Assembly: GCA_963841105.1 (NCBI GenBank)
Contig: CAWJCB010000024.1
Coordinates: 124,001-188,000 of the forward strand
Reading direction: 5' to 3'
Length of the DNA: 64,000 bases
Origin: VAZQ01 sp963841105
Lineage (GTDB): Bacteria > Pseudomonadota > Alphaproteobacteria > Rhizobiales > Xanthobacteraceae
Shown: positions 16,006 through 25,210 of the stretch, in pieces
Numbering within the stretch: position 1 is the first letter of the stretch
Layout: the number at the start of each line of letters is the position of its first letter
Translations under genes and position numbers: made by a program
The notes under the pieces: model-generated
Databases searched by the model: none
The model's input: only the letters and a program-made list of their open reading frames with translations
Told to the model about the DNA's origin: nothing

Positions 16006-18261
16006 ATGCGGCGCTTTATTCTCCATTCAGGCATTCGCGTCATTCTGTTGTTGCTGCTGCTGGGCGCTGACTTGGCCGCCGCGGACGATGACGCGGGAAC
16101 ATGTGGGCGCGCCCTGGGGGCCGATGCAATTACCGCCTGCAGCCGCCTGATTGCCGCCGGCCGGGAAAAGGGCAGCGCTCTTGCAGGGCTGTATCAGCAT
16201 CGTTGCGATGCATGGAATAAGGACCATGAGCCCGACCGGGCTTTGGCCGACTGCAGCGAAGCCATTCGTCTCGAGCCAAGCCTTGTTGCCGCACGCACGG
16301 GTCGCGGCGACAGCTTAAGACTCAAGCGTGACTACGACGGCGCGATTACCGAATACAACGAGAGTCTCCGCCTCGATCCGAAGAACGCTGCCGCGCGTTG
16401 GGGCCGCTGCTCTGCTTTGGCAAATAAGAACGACCTGGATCGCGCGCTGGGCGACTGTAACGCAGCTATTGCCGTGGACGCGAGGTCTGCGGCGCCCTAT
16501 GCAACACGCTGCTTCATATGGACCAGCAAGCGCGACTTCGACAGGGCTCTTGTGGACTGCGAGCAGGCGGTCCGGCTCGAGCCGGGCTATGCACTTGCAT
16601 TTAACGCGCGCGGCTTCTTGTTTCGCAGCAAGCGCGACTATGACCGCGCCATTCTCGATTTCAACGAGGCCATTCGGCTCGATCCGAAGCTCTACAGCCC
16701 CTACCACAACCGCGGTCTCATCTGGGCGGAGAAGCGCGACTATGACCGTGCTATCGCGGACTACACCGAGGCAATTAAGCTTGATCCGAAACCCGCGCAC
16801 GCCTACGCCAACCGATGCTGGGCACTTTATAACAAGAAAGAGTTCGACCGGGCTCTGAGGGATTGCGATCAGGCGGTCGCCGTCGATGCAAAACTCGCCT
16901 ACGTCTTCAACCGCCGCGGATTGATCTGGGTCGAGCAACGCGACTTTGACCGCGCCATAGCCGATTATAGCCAGGCGATCCGCATCGATCCTCGCTATGC
17001 GGGGGCCTTCTACAATCGCGGCGCCGCCTGGCTCCACAAACGCGAGCTGGACCGCGCCATAGCCGATTATGGCGAAGCCATCCAACTCAGCCCGCAATAT
17101 AGCGATGCCTACATGCAACGAGGGCACGCGCAGAGGCAAAAGCGCGATTACGACAAAGCTATCGCCGACTACGACCAGGCCGTTCGGCTCAATGGCAAAA
17201 ATATCTTTGCATTTGCCTCTCGCGGGATCACATGGCTGGACAAGCGCGAGCACGACCGCGCGATCGCCGATTTTGACGAAGCCATTCGGCTCGATCCAGA
17301 TTACGCCGCTGCATTGACCAACAGGGGGCTCGCCTTCGAGCGGAAAGGCGATCCGCAGCGGGCACGGAAAGATTTCGAGGCTGCACTGGCCGCGCCGCAG
17401 AAATATCGGGACGGCAAATGGGCGCAAGACACCGCGCGCGAACGCATGGCGGCGTTGAGGCTGGCGCCAGAACCATCGGTCGAGGTCCAGAATGCTACGG
17501 AGCAACCGGCGCCCACTCGCATCCCACCCCGGACAACAGTTGAACGCGGGCCGCGCATTGCGCTCCTGGTCGGCAACGCCAGCTATCCCGATGCAGACCC
17601 GCCTCTCACGCAGCCCAGGAAGGATGCCCGAGCACTGGCAGACGAGCTCAAGCGCATTGGATTTGATATCGAAGTAGCGGAAAATCTAACCAAGCTCGCC
17701 CTGCAGCGTGCGATCGATAATTTCAAGAAGAAGATCAAACCAGGCTCCATCGCGCTGTTTTTCTTCAGCGGTTATGGGATCCAAGCGGACCGGCAGACGT
17801 ATCTTCTTCCGATTGATGCGCAAATCTGGAGCGAGATGGACATCCGGCGCGACGGAACAAACCTGGAGAAGGTCCTGGAGGAAATGAACGGGCAAGGGGC
17901 GGCGGTGAAGATCGCGATTGTCGATGCTTCGCGAAGGAATCCTTTCGAACGTCGCTTCCGCTCCATTGCCGCCGGGCTTGCTCCGGTTACAGTGGCGAAA
18001 GATAGCTTGGTGATTTATTCCCTCGGACTGGGTCAAAGCTCGAACGAGACCGCGAGCCAGCAAAGCCTGTTTATGACCGAATTGCTCAAAGAGCTGCGCT
18101 CGCCTGGAATTTCAGCGGAGGAGGTCTTTGCGCGAACGCGAATTGGCGTGTCGCGAGCCTCGGACGCGGATCAAGTCCCCTGGGTGGCTTCTTCGCTTGT
18201 CGAAAGCTTTTATTTTGTCGCATCGGGCAACCCCGTCGCAGAGCGTCGAGAGCCCCGCTGA
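16006..18261 (+). CDS. Secreted TPR protein with a caspase-like domain lacking both catalytic residues
   Basis: About 751 residues. A signal peptide (about 1-25, hydrophobic ILLLLLLGADLAAA) is followed by twelve consecutive TPR units of exactly 34 residues (59-466), a proline-rich linker, and a peptidase C14-like domain from about 515 (RIALLVGNASYPD). Where active caspases and metacaspases have GHG, this has GYG (Tyr590); where they have DAC, it has DAS (Ser642, before RRNPFERRF). Both members of the Cys-His dyad are therefore gone while the fold signature is kept. The protein is likely a periplasmic scaffold or binding partner, not a protease. Similar DASRRNPFERRF proteins are, as far as I recall, common in Bradyrhizobium. 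The ATG at 16006 gives the signal peptide; one at 15958 adds sixteen residues. It stands alone between nnrD and rlpA. Confidence 0.9.
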   Translation: MRRFILHSGIRVILLLLLLGADLAAADDDAGTCGRALGADAITACSRLIAAGREKGSALAGLYQHRCDAWNKDHEPDRALADCSEAIRLEPSLVAARTGRGDSLRLKRDYDGAITEYNESLRLDPKNAAARWGRCSALANKNDLDRALGDCNAAIAVDARSAAPYATRCFIWTSKRDFDRALVDCEQAVRLEPGYALAFNARGFLFRSKRDYDRAILDFNEAIRLDPKLYSPYHNRGLIWAEKRDYDRAIADYTEAIKLDPKPAHAYANRCWALYNKKEFDRALRDCDQAVAVDAKLAYVFNRRGLIWVEQRDFDRAIADYSQAIRIDPRYAGAFYNRGAAWLHKRELDRAIADYGEAIQLSPQYSDAYMQRGHAQRQKRDYDKAIADYDQAVRLNGKNIFAFASRGITWLDKREHDRAIADFDEAIRLDPDYAAALTNRGLAFERKGDPQRARKDFEAALAAPQKYRDGKWAQDTARERMAALRLAPEPSVEVQNATEQPAPTRIPPRTTVERGPRIALLVGNASYPDADPPLTQPRKDARALADELKRIGFDIEVAENLTKLALQRAIDNFKKKIKPGSIALFFFSGYGIQADRQTYLLPIDAQIWSEMDIRRDGTNLEKVLEEMNGQGAAVKIAIVDASRRNPFERRFRSIAAGLAPVTVAKDSLVIYSLGLGQSSNETASQQSLFMTELLKELRSPGISAEEVFARTRIGVSRASDADQVPWVASSLVESFYFVASGNPVAERREPR
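16180..17403 (+). repeat. Array of twelve in-frame 102-base TPR units
   Basis: Twelve uninterrupted repeats of 34 codons with the recurring pattern RG..W..KRDYDRAIADY.EAIRLDP. Conserved DNA such as GACCGCGCCAT recurs, but the units have diverged, so this reflects protein repeats rather than recent tandem duplication. Confidence 0.9.
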
Positions 18262-18490
18262 CGATTTCGGAGGAATAAATCGAGCCGCGGTAAGGGTTTC
18301 CCCCGCATGCTTCCTTACCTGAAACACAAGCGAGCCCCATTCCTGCCGTGATCGAACTGCGATATGGGGGCAGGGGGGAGCGGTCCGCGTCGGGGTGGCG
18401 CGCGAGCGATCCATAGCCTTCCTGTCTTTGCGTATGTCCAGCTCCGGCCGGGCTGGATTGCGGCGAGGTTGGTTGCGGCGTGGGGAGCGC

Positions 18491-19375
18491 ATGGGGCGGG
18501 GATTTTCGGGCCTAGGCTCAAACTTGAGGAACGTCGCATGGTCGGGCATCATTGTGCTCGGCGGATTGGTGCTGGCTCACTGCTCCGGTGGTTCCAAATA
18601 CAGCGAGCGTGTCGTCGCGGAGGGCGAGCCCGTGCCCAAGGGCGGAGGCAGCTACACAGTTGGCAAGCCGTACAACCTTAACGGCCGCACTTATGTGCCA
18701 AACGAGAACCCGTCGTATCGCGCCGAAGGCGTCGCCTCATGGTATGGACCTGACTTCCACGGCCGCTTGACGGCCAATGGCGAGGTCTATGACATGCATG
18801 CAATCTCGGCCGCTCATACCACCATGCCGCTTCCAAGTTACGCACGCGTGACCAATTTGGACAATAAACGCTCCATTGTTGTGCGGGTTAACGATCGCGG
18901 TCCCTACGTCCGCGATCGCATCATCGATCTGTCCATCGGAACGGCCAAGGCGTTGGACTTTTACGGCAAGGGGCTCGCGCGGGTACGGGTCGAATATGTG
19001 GGGCGCGCACCCGTCGAGGGCAGCGATGACAAGCTGTTGCTCGCGACGCTACGCGAGGGCTCACCCGCACCCGCGCCGTCGAAGGTGATGGTGGCGTCAG
19101 CGAAACCATTCCTGCCCAAGGAGGACAGCCGAAAGGATGCGCCGCTCGCATCTCAGCGCGGCTTCTCACTTGCCAGCTCAAGCCGCCCCCCGGAGCAAAC
19201 ATCCAAAATCGCGGCCGAAGCCGCCTCGTCCAGCCGAGCACCGGCGCGGTCTAGATCGGCGTCTGCCGACCCGCGTATGGAACGCCTTTCGCCGGGCGCC
19301 GCCGCACCTGTTGCGCCGATCAATGAGGCCCCCACACTGGGTGTTGGTCTTATGAGCGGGCGCGGCCTTTACTGA
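18491..19375 (+). CDS. rlpA: RlpA-family septal ring lytic transglycosylase, lipoprotein
   Basis: A 294-residue lipoprotein. From the ATG at 18491 there is a signal sequence ending LVLAHC, with the lipidated cysteine at position 31. The double-psi beta-barrel domain (about 80-185) contains EGVASWYGPDFHG, and the residues linked to activity in Pseudomonas RlpA are all present: Glu in NGEVYD, His in SAAH and Asp in VNDRGP. Such enzymes cleave glycan strands that lack stem peptides at the septum. The tail is rich in Ser, Pro and Ala and I see no SPOR domain, so septal targeting must work differently. Starts at 18395 and 18431 would make the signal peptide too long. The D-Ala-D-Ala carboxypeptidase follows after 17 bases. 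Confidence 0.9.
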   Translation: MGRGFSGLGSNLRNVAWSGIIVLGGLVLAHCSGGSKYSERVVAEGEPVPKGGGSYTVGKPYNLNGRTYVPNENPSYRAEGVASWYGPDFHGRLTANGEVYDMHAISAAHTTMPLPSYARVTNLDNKRSIVVRVNDRGPYVRDRIIDLSIGTAKALDFYGKGLARVRVEYVGRAPVEGSDDKLLLATLREGSPAPAPSKVMVASAKPFLPKEDSRKDAPLASQRGFSLASSSRPPEQTSKIAAEAASSSRAPARSRSASADPRMERLSPGAAAPVAPINEAPTLGVGLMSGRGLY

Positions 19376-19392
19376 AATCATCGCGAGGGGAG

Positions 19393-20637
19393 ATGCGCAG
19401 CGCCATGACTGTGCCCGTAATTGCCAGCTGGTTGCTCCCGCCGTCCCGCAGACTGGTCTTGGCGGCAACTCTGGGGCTGGGGCTTGTCACGGCGGGAGCT
19501 GCCCCTAACCCGGTTTCGGGACCGAAGTCGCCTGATAGCTATCAAACCAGCGCCCCGCATGCGATCCTCATCGAAGCCGAAAGCGGCAGCGTGCTCTTCG
19601 AAAAGGGAGCTGACGAACTCATTCCACCGGCCAGCCTCTCCAAGCTGATGACGGCCGAGGTGGTTTTCAATCAGATTGTGCAGGGCCGGCTCAAGCCAAC
19701 CGACGAATTCATAGTCAGCGTCAATGCGTGGCGCCGCGGGGGCGCGCCATCGCACACGTCGAGCATGTTCATCCCGATCCACAACAGGGTATCGGTCGAC
19801 AACCTACTCCACGGCGTCATCATTCAATCCGCCAATGATGCCTGCATCGTCCTGGCCGAGGGGATTTCCGGAAATGAGTCGTCTTTCGCAGAGGTGATGA
19901 CGAAGCGGGCGCGGGAGATCGGACTGACCAAGTCTACTTTCGGAAACTCGAATGGTTTTCCGGATCCCAGGCAACTCATGACCTCGCGCGAGCTGGCCAA
20001 GCTGGCGCGACATATCATCCAGACCTATCCTCAGTACTACAAGTATTACAGCGAGCGGGAATTTACCTGGAACAAGATTCGCCAATACAATCGCAATCCA
20101 CTCTTGGCACTCAACATCGGGGCCGACGGACTAAAGACAGGCTTCACCAAGGAGGCGGGTTATGGGCTCGTCGGTTCTGCCGTTCAGAATGGTCTGCGTC
20201 TCATTGTTGTCGTGAACGGGCTGAAATCGGAAAAGGAGCGCGCCGACGAAGGCAAAAAACTGCTCGAGTGGGGCTTTCATAATTTTCAGTCCTCTCTGCT
20301 TTTTACGGAAGGAAAGGAAATCGCTCAGGCGAGACTTTATGGTGGTGCAAAAGGACACGTTCCGCTGATCGCCGAGAGAGAAGTGCGTCTCATGGTGCCG
20401 CGGGGAACGCGCGAGAAGATCATCGCCCGGGTTGTCTATACCGGACCGGTCCCGGCGCCGGTGCGGGAAGGCCAGAAGATTGGAACCCTGAAAGTGTGGC
20501 GGGGGGACTTCCTCGTGCTCGAGACGCCCCTGCAGGCTGCCGAGGAGGTAGGGACAGGTTCAATGTCGCGACGTGCATTCGATGCAGCATCTGAATTGGT
20601 GCTCGGTCTATTCCGAGCAGGCTTGCAACGTCTATGA
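19393..20637 (+). CDS. D-alanyl-D-alanine carboxypeptidase (PBP5/6 type)
   Basis: A 414-residue penicillin-binding protein that trims the terminal D-alanine from peptidoglycan stem peptides. After an N-terminal signal region (hydrophobic to about residue 36) come the three active-site motifs: SLSK (about 81-84), SAND (about 146-149) and KTGFT (about 249-253). The PBP5 C-terminal domain follows from about 295 (PLIAEREVRLMVPRG..) and the protein ends in an amphipathic stretch that could anchor it to the membrane (ASELVLGLFRAGLQRL). It forms a probable operon with rlpA upstream and tmk-holB downstream. This would be annotated dacA, dacC or dacF elsewhere; I cannot choose. Confidence 0.94.
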   Translation: MRSAMTVPVIASWLLPPSRRLVLAATLGLGLVTAGAAPNPVSGPKSPDSYQTSAPHAILIEAESGSVLFEKGADELIPPASLSKLMTAEVVFNQIVQGRLKPTDEFIVSVNAWRRGGAPSHTSSMFIPIHNRVSVDNLLHGVIIQSANDACIVLAEGISGNESSFAEVMTKRAREIGLTKSTFGNSNGFPDPRQLMTSRELAKLARHIIQTYPQYYKYYSEREFTWNKIRQYNRNPLLALNIGADGLKTGFTKEAGYGLVGSAVQNGLRLIVVVNGLKSEKERADEGKKLLEWGFHNFQSSLLFTEGKEIAQARLYGGAKGHVPLIAEREVRLMVPRGTREKIIARVVYTGPVPAPVREGQKIGTLKVWRGDFLVLETPLQAAEEVGTGSMSRRAFDAASELVLGLFRAGLQRL

Positions 20638-20701
20638 TAGCGACGCCGCCAACCCGGTGATGATCTTGCAGCCTCGATAAGCGAGACCTCGATTGAATGA
20701 C

Positions 20702-21385
20702 ATGCGTGTGAGTGACGTGCGTGGGCGATTCATCACCTTCGAAGGCGGTGAAGGTACCGGCAAATCGACGCATTCCGCTTTATTATCTGACAAGCTGAAA
20801 GCGGTTGGCATCAAAGTTATCCTCACGCGCGAACCCGGCGGTTCGCCGGGCGCGGAGGCAATTCGGCACGTGCTCATGTCGGGCGCCGCAAAGCCTCTCG
20901 GACCAGAAGCTGAGGCGTTGCTGTTCGCCGCAGCGCGCGATGATCATGTGCGGCATACGATAGAGCCCGCGTTGGTCCGTGGGGCTTGGGTAATCTCTGA
21001 CCGTTTCCTCGATTCGACAAGAGTGTATCAGGGAACGATGGGTCGCGTGGACCCGAAATTCATTCGCGCTCTCGAGCGGGTGACGGTCGGAAACCTCAAA
21101 CCCGATCTGACTTTCGTTCTCGACGTTCCGGCCGATATTGGCCTAGCGCGCGCCGGCAAGCGGCGTGGCGAAAAACCCGCGGATCGTTTCGAAGAGGAGT
21201 CGCTTACGACGCACCAGGAGCTTCGTGAAGCCTATCGTCTGCTCGTCATGGCGGAACCCGCCCGTTGCATCTTGATCGATGCGACCGAGCCAAAAGCGGC
21301 AGTCGCCGACCAAATCTGGACAACCGTCAGCGAACGCCTTTCACCAGCGACTGCTCCGCTTCTGCTCACCGGAGCAGGGTCGTGA
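20702..21385 (+). CDS. tmk: Thymidylate kinase
   Basis: A 227-residue kinase that makes dTDP from dTMP for DNA synthesis. The P-loop is EGGEGTGKST near the N-terminus, followed by the LTREPGG motif that binds the substrate and the DRFLDSTRVYQG segment, all standard for bacterial Tmk. The ATG at 20702 (MRVSDVRGRFITFEGG) is preferred; a TTG nine bases earlier is also in frame. The stop codon overlaps the holB start as GTGA, so the two are translationally coupled, the usual arrangement in alphaproteobacteria. Confidence 0.96.
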   Translation: MRVSDVRGRFITFEGGEGTGKSTHSALLSDKLKAVGIKVILTREPGGSPGAEAIRHVLMSGAAKPLGPEAEALLFAAARDDHVRHTIEPALVRGAWVISDRFLDSTRVYQGTMGRVDPKFIRALERVTVGNLKPDLTFVLDVPADIGLARAGKRRGEKPADRFEEESLTTHQELREAYRLLVMAEPARCILIDATEPKAAVADQIWTTVSERLSPATAPLLLTGAGS

Positions 21386-22422
21386 GCGAGGCTGCCGAAA
21401 CGGCCGATCGGGAGCCATTGCAGCCGCGCGCAACGAGCGTGCTGTTCGGTCATGCGGCGGCCGAGGCCGTGCTGTTGAATTCCTATCGCAGCGGGCGCCT
21501 GGCGCACGCGTGGCTGCTTGCCGGGACGGGAGGAATTGGCAAGGCGACGCTTGCTTACCGTATGGCGAGGTTCATGCTTGCACATCCCAACCGGAGCCAA
21601 GTGCCGCCTACGGCGACATCGCTTCACGTGCCGATGGAACACCCGGTTGCCCGGCGCGTGGCGGCGCAGGCTCACGGGGATCTGCTGGTCCTGGAGCGAA
21701 CGATCAACGAGAAGACCGAAAAACTCCGCCAGGAGATTCAAGTTGACGACGTGCGCAGGGCAGTCAGGTTCTTCGGCTCGACCGCGGGGGAGGGCGGATG
21801 GCGCGTGGCCATCGTCAACGCAGTGGACGAGCTTAATGCGGAGGGCGCCAATGCCCTGCTGAAGGTTCTGGAAGAGCCGCCGGAGAAAGCGCTTCTTCTG
21901 CTTGTCAGCCATGCAGGGAGCCGAGTTCTTCCAACCATGCGCTCCCGCTGCCGTATTCTTGGCTTGCAGCCGCTTGCGACCGCTGATGTGGCGCGTGCCG
22001 CGGCAGCCGCCATTGGGCGAGATGCCAATGATGCGAGAGTCGCCGCGGCAGCAGATGCCGCGGAAGGAAGCGTACGACGGGCTTTGGCACTACTGGATCA
22101 TGACGCTCTTGAACTGCGCAACCGCATCATTTCCCTGCTCGATCGCCTGCCGGCGCTCGATCCCCAGGCACTCCACGCGATCGGAGATCGCCTTGCCGGC
22201 ACCGAACCGGCAATCCTTGAGGCGTTTGTCGACAGTGTGAATGCTTGGCTCGCAGCCCGTCTTCATTCTTCCCGGCAGGAGCTCGCCGTCCTCGATCGAA
22301 TTGCCACCATATGGGAGAAATTCAACGCTAGCGCGCGCGACGTTGACGAATTCAATCTTGAGCGCAAACCCTTGGTTTTCAACATCTTTGGATGGCTTGC
22401 CGAACCGTCGCGCGGTTGCTAG
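21382..22422 (+). CDS. holB: DNA polymerase III delta-prime subunit
   Basis: A 346-residue AAA+ clamp-loader subunit. The Walker A region is degenerate in the delta-prime manner (GTGGIGKATLAYRMARF), followed by VDDVRRAVRFF, the Walker-B-like VNAVDELNAEGANALLKVLEEPP with the SRC motif (MRSRC) further on. Together with HolA and DnaX it loads the sliding clamp at primed DNA. The GTG start at 21382 overlaps the tmk stop by four bases. A longer open frame reaches 21265 but lies within tmk. Nothing unusual is seen in the sequence; metG follows after 178 bases. Confidence 0.95.
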   Translation: MSEAAETADREPLQPRATSVLFGHAAAEAVLLNSYRSGRLAHAWLLAGTGGIGKATLAYRMARFMLAHPNRSQVPPTATSLHVPMEHPVARRVAAQAHGDLLVLERTINEKTEKLRQEIQVDDVRRAVRFFGSTAGEGGWRVAIVNAVDELNAEGANALLKVLEEPPEKALLLLVSHAGSRVLPTMRSRCRILGLQPLATADVARAAAAAIGRDANDARVAAAADAAEGSVRRALALLDHDALELRNRIISLLDRLPALDPQALHAIGDRLAGTEPAILEAFVDSVNAWLAARLHSSRQELAVLDRIATIWEKFNASARDVDEFNLERKPLVFNIFGWLAEPSRGC

Positions 22423-22600
22423 CTATGGTCGCAACTAACGGCTTGCTCTTGACCCGCTTTCCGTCCTGTGAATCGCATGGAGGAGTGGTGACCTGCAGGT
22501 GGCGAGCGCTGCTCAGCGGTCGATCACGCAATAATGGCGTCCCATACCCCAGCTGAGAGTCTGGGCCTGGGATGCATGAAGGCCTCCGGCGAACTGACCA

Positions 22601-24163
22601 ATGGCGGACAAACCGCGCTATTACATCACCACGGCCATTGCCTATCCCAACGGCCCGCCGCATATCGGGCACGCCTATGAGGCGATTGCGACTGATGCCA
22701 TAGCCCGGTTCATGCGGCTTGAGGGTTATGAAGTGCTCTTCCTGACCGGTACGGATGAGCACGGCATGAAGATGCTGCAAACCGCCACCAAAGAGAAGCT
22801 CTCGCCCCGCGAGCTGGTGGAGCGGAACGTGCCGCGGTTCAAGGCGATGGTCGAGCGACTTGACTGCTCGAACGACGAATTCATCCGGACGACGGAGGAA
22901 CGCCATCATCGCGCCTCGGTCGGCATTTGGCAACGCATGCAGGCGGCCGGCGACATCTATCTCGGCAAGTATTCAGGTTGGTACTCGGTGCGGGACGAGG
23001 CGTACTACGATGAAGACGAAACACGCTGGAATGAGCAGAATGAGCGTGTCGGCGGCCAAGGCACTCCAGTCGAGTGGGTCGAGGAGGAGAGCTACTTTTT
23101 CCGTCTCTCGGCGTATCAGGACCGGCTTCTGGATCTTTATGCGCGTCATCCCGATTTCGTGTTGCCGAAGGAACGCTTCAACGAGGTCATAAGCTTTGTC
23201 AAAGGCGGTTTGCAGGATCTCTCAATCTCGCGCACTACCTTCGACTGGGGCGTCAAAGTGCCCGCCAATCCGAAGCACGTGATGTATGTGTGGGTTGATG
23301 CGCTCACCAACTACATCACTGCGGTCGGCTATCCTGATGTCGATAGCGAGAAATTCCGTCGCTTCTGGCCCGCTGATCTGCACGTGATCGGAAAAGACAT
23401 TCTACGCTTTCATGCTGTTTATTGGCCGGCTTTCCTTTTGTCGGCGGGCGTGGACGCGCCGCGCCGTATCTTCTCGCACGGGTTTTTGTTCAATCGTGGG
23501 GAGAAGATGTCGAAGTCGGTCGGCAATGTGATCGATCCATTCGCTCTTGCCGATGCTTACGGAGTTGATCAGCTCCGCTATTTCTTCCTGCGTGAGGTAC
23601 CGTTTGGACAGGACGGCAACTACAGTCATGAAGCAATTGTCAATCGCGTGAACGCGGATCTGGCCAATGATCTTGGCAATCTCGCGCAGCGCTCGCTTTC
23701 GATGGTTGGGCGGCAGTTCGGGGGCATATTGCCGGCCCCGAAGGCATTCACCACAGCGGACGACGCAATCCTAAAGCTGGCCGACGGCATGATAGGGGCT
23801 GCGCGTGGAGCGATGAGGACGCAGCAGCTGCATCAGGTTCTCAGCACGGTCTGGGCGGTTGTCGCCGAAGCGAACCGGTATTTCGCCGGCGAGGCCCCAT
23901 GGGCTCTCGCCAAGACCAATCGTCTCCGGCAGGGGACGGTTCTCTATGTGACAGCCGAGGTGATCCGGCAAATAGCCATTCTCATCGCTCCGTTCATGCC
24001 GCGGTCGGCCGCCAAGCTGCTCGATCTTCTCTCCGTCCCGGCTGGAGAGCGGCAGTTCAGGGAGCTTGGCGGCGCCCGGAGGATTTCCGCCGGCGCCTGC
24101 ATGCCAGCACCCATCGCGGTCTTTCCGCGTTATGTTGATAGTGAGGGTAGTGCCCAGACCTGA
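22601..24163 (+). CDS. metG: Methionyl-tRNA synthetase
   Basis: A 520-residue class I synthetase that charges tRNA(Met). The HIGH motif is in GPPHIGHAYE (residues 19-28) and the KMSKS loop in GEKMSKSVGN (about 305). The connective region lacks the four zinc cysteines of the E. coli form, and there is no C-terminal dimerising tRNA-binding domain, which fits the short alphaproteobacterial MetG2-like type. It starts at ATG 22601 and stops just before a small hypothetical gene. In many rhizobia tmk-holB-metG-tatD-MBL hydrolase is a fixed order, and that order is kept here apart from two small insertions. Confidence 0.96.
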   Translation: MADKPRYYITTAIAYPNGPPHIGHAYEAIATDAIARFMRLEGYEVLFLTGTDEHGMKMLQTATKEKLSPRELVERNVPRFKAMVERLDCSNDEFIRTTEERHHRASVGIWQRMQAAGDIYLGKYSGWYSVRDEAYYDEDETRWNEQNERVGGQGTPVEWVEEESYFFRLSAYQDRLLDLYARHPDFVLPKERFNEVISFVKGGLQDLSISRTTFDWGVKVPANPKHVMYVWVDALTNYITAVGYPDVDSEKFRRFWPADLHVIGKDILRFHAVYWPAFLLSAGVDAPRRIFSHGFLFNRGEKMSKSVGNVIDPFALADAYGVDQLRYFFLREVPFGQDGNYSHEAIVNRVNADLANDLGNLAQRSLSMVGRQFGGILPAPKAFTTADDAILKLADGMIGAARGAMRTQQLHQVLSTVWAVVAEANRYFAGEAPWALAKTNRLRQGTVLYVTAEVIRQIAILIAPFMPRSAAKLLDLLSVPAGERQFRELGGARRISAGACMPAPIAVFPRYVDSEGSAQT

Positions 24164-24225
24164 TGATTCAAACAGGAATCATTCTCGCTCTGGCTCACTG
24201 CACAATTCCGATCGAAAGGACGGCC

Positions 24226-24504
24226 ATGTCCGACAAACCAGCATCAAATGAAGAGCGGCCTTGCCTGCACTGTCTGATTGCAGACACGATCGACGATTTT
24301 TATGCCGAATACGGATCGCAAAGCGGCGAGAAAGATACAATCGATATGGATGAGATCATTTCAGCTCTGGGCAAGACTGTAGCGGAACTGACCACCGGTT
24401 CCGATCCTGCCCTGCGCCAACAGATTGTCGAAGACCTGATGAGCGAAATCTCGAGATTTGAAGCCGAATATGCGAGCGCCCCAGGCTCCGATATGCGGCA
24501 CTGA
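24226..24504 (+). CDS. Small acidic conserved hypothetical protein
   Basis: A 92-residue soluble, acidic protein starting MSDKPASNEERPCLHC. I do not recognise a named domain. Visible features are a CLHC pair near residue 14, the helix-forming stretch IADTIDDFYAEYG, and an amphipathic helical C-terminal half. The ATG at 24226 is preceded by GAAAGGACGGCC, a reasonable ribosome-binding site; the frame is open upstream to 24163. It follows metG by 62 bases and may be read with it. It does not look like a shadow frame because its composition is protein-like, but no function can be given. Confidence 0.65.
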   Translation: MSDKPASNEERPCLHCLIADTIDDFYAEYGSQSGEKDTIDMDEIISALGKTVAELTTGSDPALRQQIVEDLMSEISRFEAEYASAPGSDMRH

Positions 24505-24556
24505 TGACCCTCTTTGCTGGGTCCCCCGCGAAACGGAAGACCCGCGGACTGCACCG

Positions 24557-24580
24557 GGGCGCCCGTGTAATCAGGCGCCC
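24557..24580. terminator. Hairpin between two convergent small genes
   Basis: GGGCGCC (24557-24563) and GGCGCCC (24574-24580) pair perfectly around ten bases. It lies between convergent genes, where a bidirectional terminator would be expected, but no T-run follows on either side. Confidence 0.35.
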
Positions 24581-24623
24581 AGGTCGAAGGGCGTTCTGAG
24601 GTGACTTATCTCTACTTACCTCT

Positions 24624-24968
24624 CTACTTATCGGACCCGTTGAGGCCCTCCCAAACGCGAGGGCCTGGGTAGTCCGACGCGAAAGCATAGCTGGTCGCGA
24701 ACTCAGCCAAGGCTGCGGTTGCCGTCGAAGGCAGCCCTGCCGCCGCTAATGTTGCGTTGTAGGGGTCGAGGTAAGCCAGCCGGCCGCTGAAACGGACATC
24801 GACGGTTTCTGACATGCGCGCCAGCGACGCCAGGACTGCATTATAGGCGTCTTCCTGCACGGGTGCACCGCTGAACTGAGGATCGCCGGCAAAGGCCCCA
24901 GAGGACAACAGCGTAAGAGCGCCAGCGAAGGCGCCGCAAAAAATCCACTTCCCAATGACACTTGCCAT
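24624..24968 (-). CDS. Small exported protein of unknown function
   Basis: A 114-residue protein with a clear signal peptide (MASVIGKWIFCGAFAGAL.., likely cut after AFA at residue 27). The mature part of about 87 residues has two related elements, AYNAVLASLA and PYNATLAAAGL, suggesting an internal duplication. No known domain is recognised. The ATG at 24968 is preceded by a strong AGGAGCTC ribosome-binding site, which decides against the longer frame to 25154. It is opposite in direction to its neighbours and looks like a single-gene unit, possibly a periplasmic protein. Confidence 0.6.
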   Translation of the reverse strand: MASVIGKWIFCGAFAGALTLLSSGAFAGDPQFSGAPVQEDAYNAVLASLARMSETVDVRFSGRLAYLDPYNATLAAAGLPSTATAALAEFATSYAFASDYPGPRVWEGLNGSDK

Positions 24969-25210
24969 CGTGAGCTCCTCTCCCCGAAAATCAGGCAAAC
25001 ACTCCCTCCGCGGCCGGCTGCTTCGACCAGGCCACCGCGGCTCGTTATTTTGTCGCCCTGAGCAGGTGTTTGGTTCAAACGATGCGCCGAGACAGCGACA
25101 ATCGACTTGGTTCCCACAGGATTTTTTGCTGCATGACCTATATGCCGCCTCCATGCGATCGGCTATTGCCGCAAGTCCTCATCGTTCAGCCGGATCACTC
25201 ATCGACAGCC

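Noticed and set aside
16180..17403. Regular DNA repeats considered as a CRISPR or tandem satellite
   Set aside because: The period is 102 bases, the units are diverged and they encode TPRs in frame, so this is a protein repeat.
16315..17505. 396-codon minus-strand frame across the TPR array
   Set aside because: It is repetitive only because it mirrors the TPR units of the real gene.
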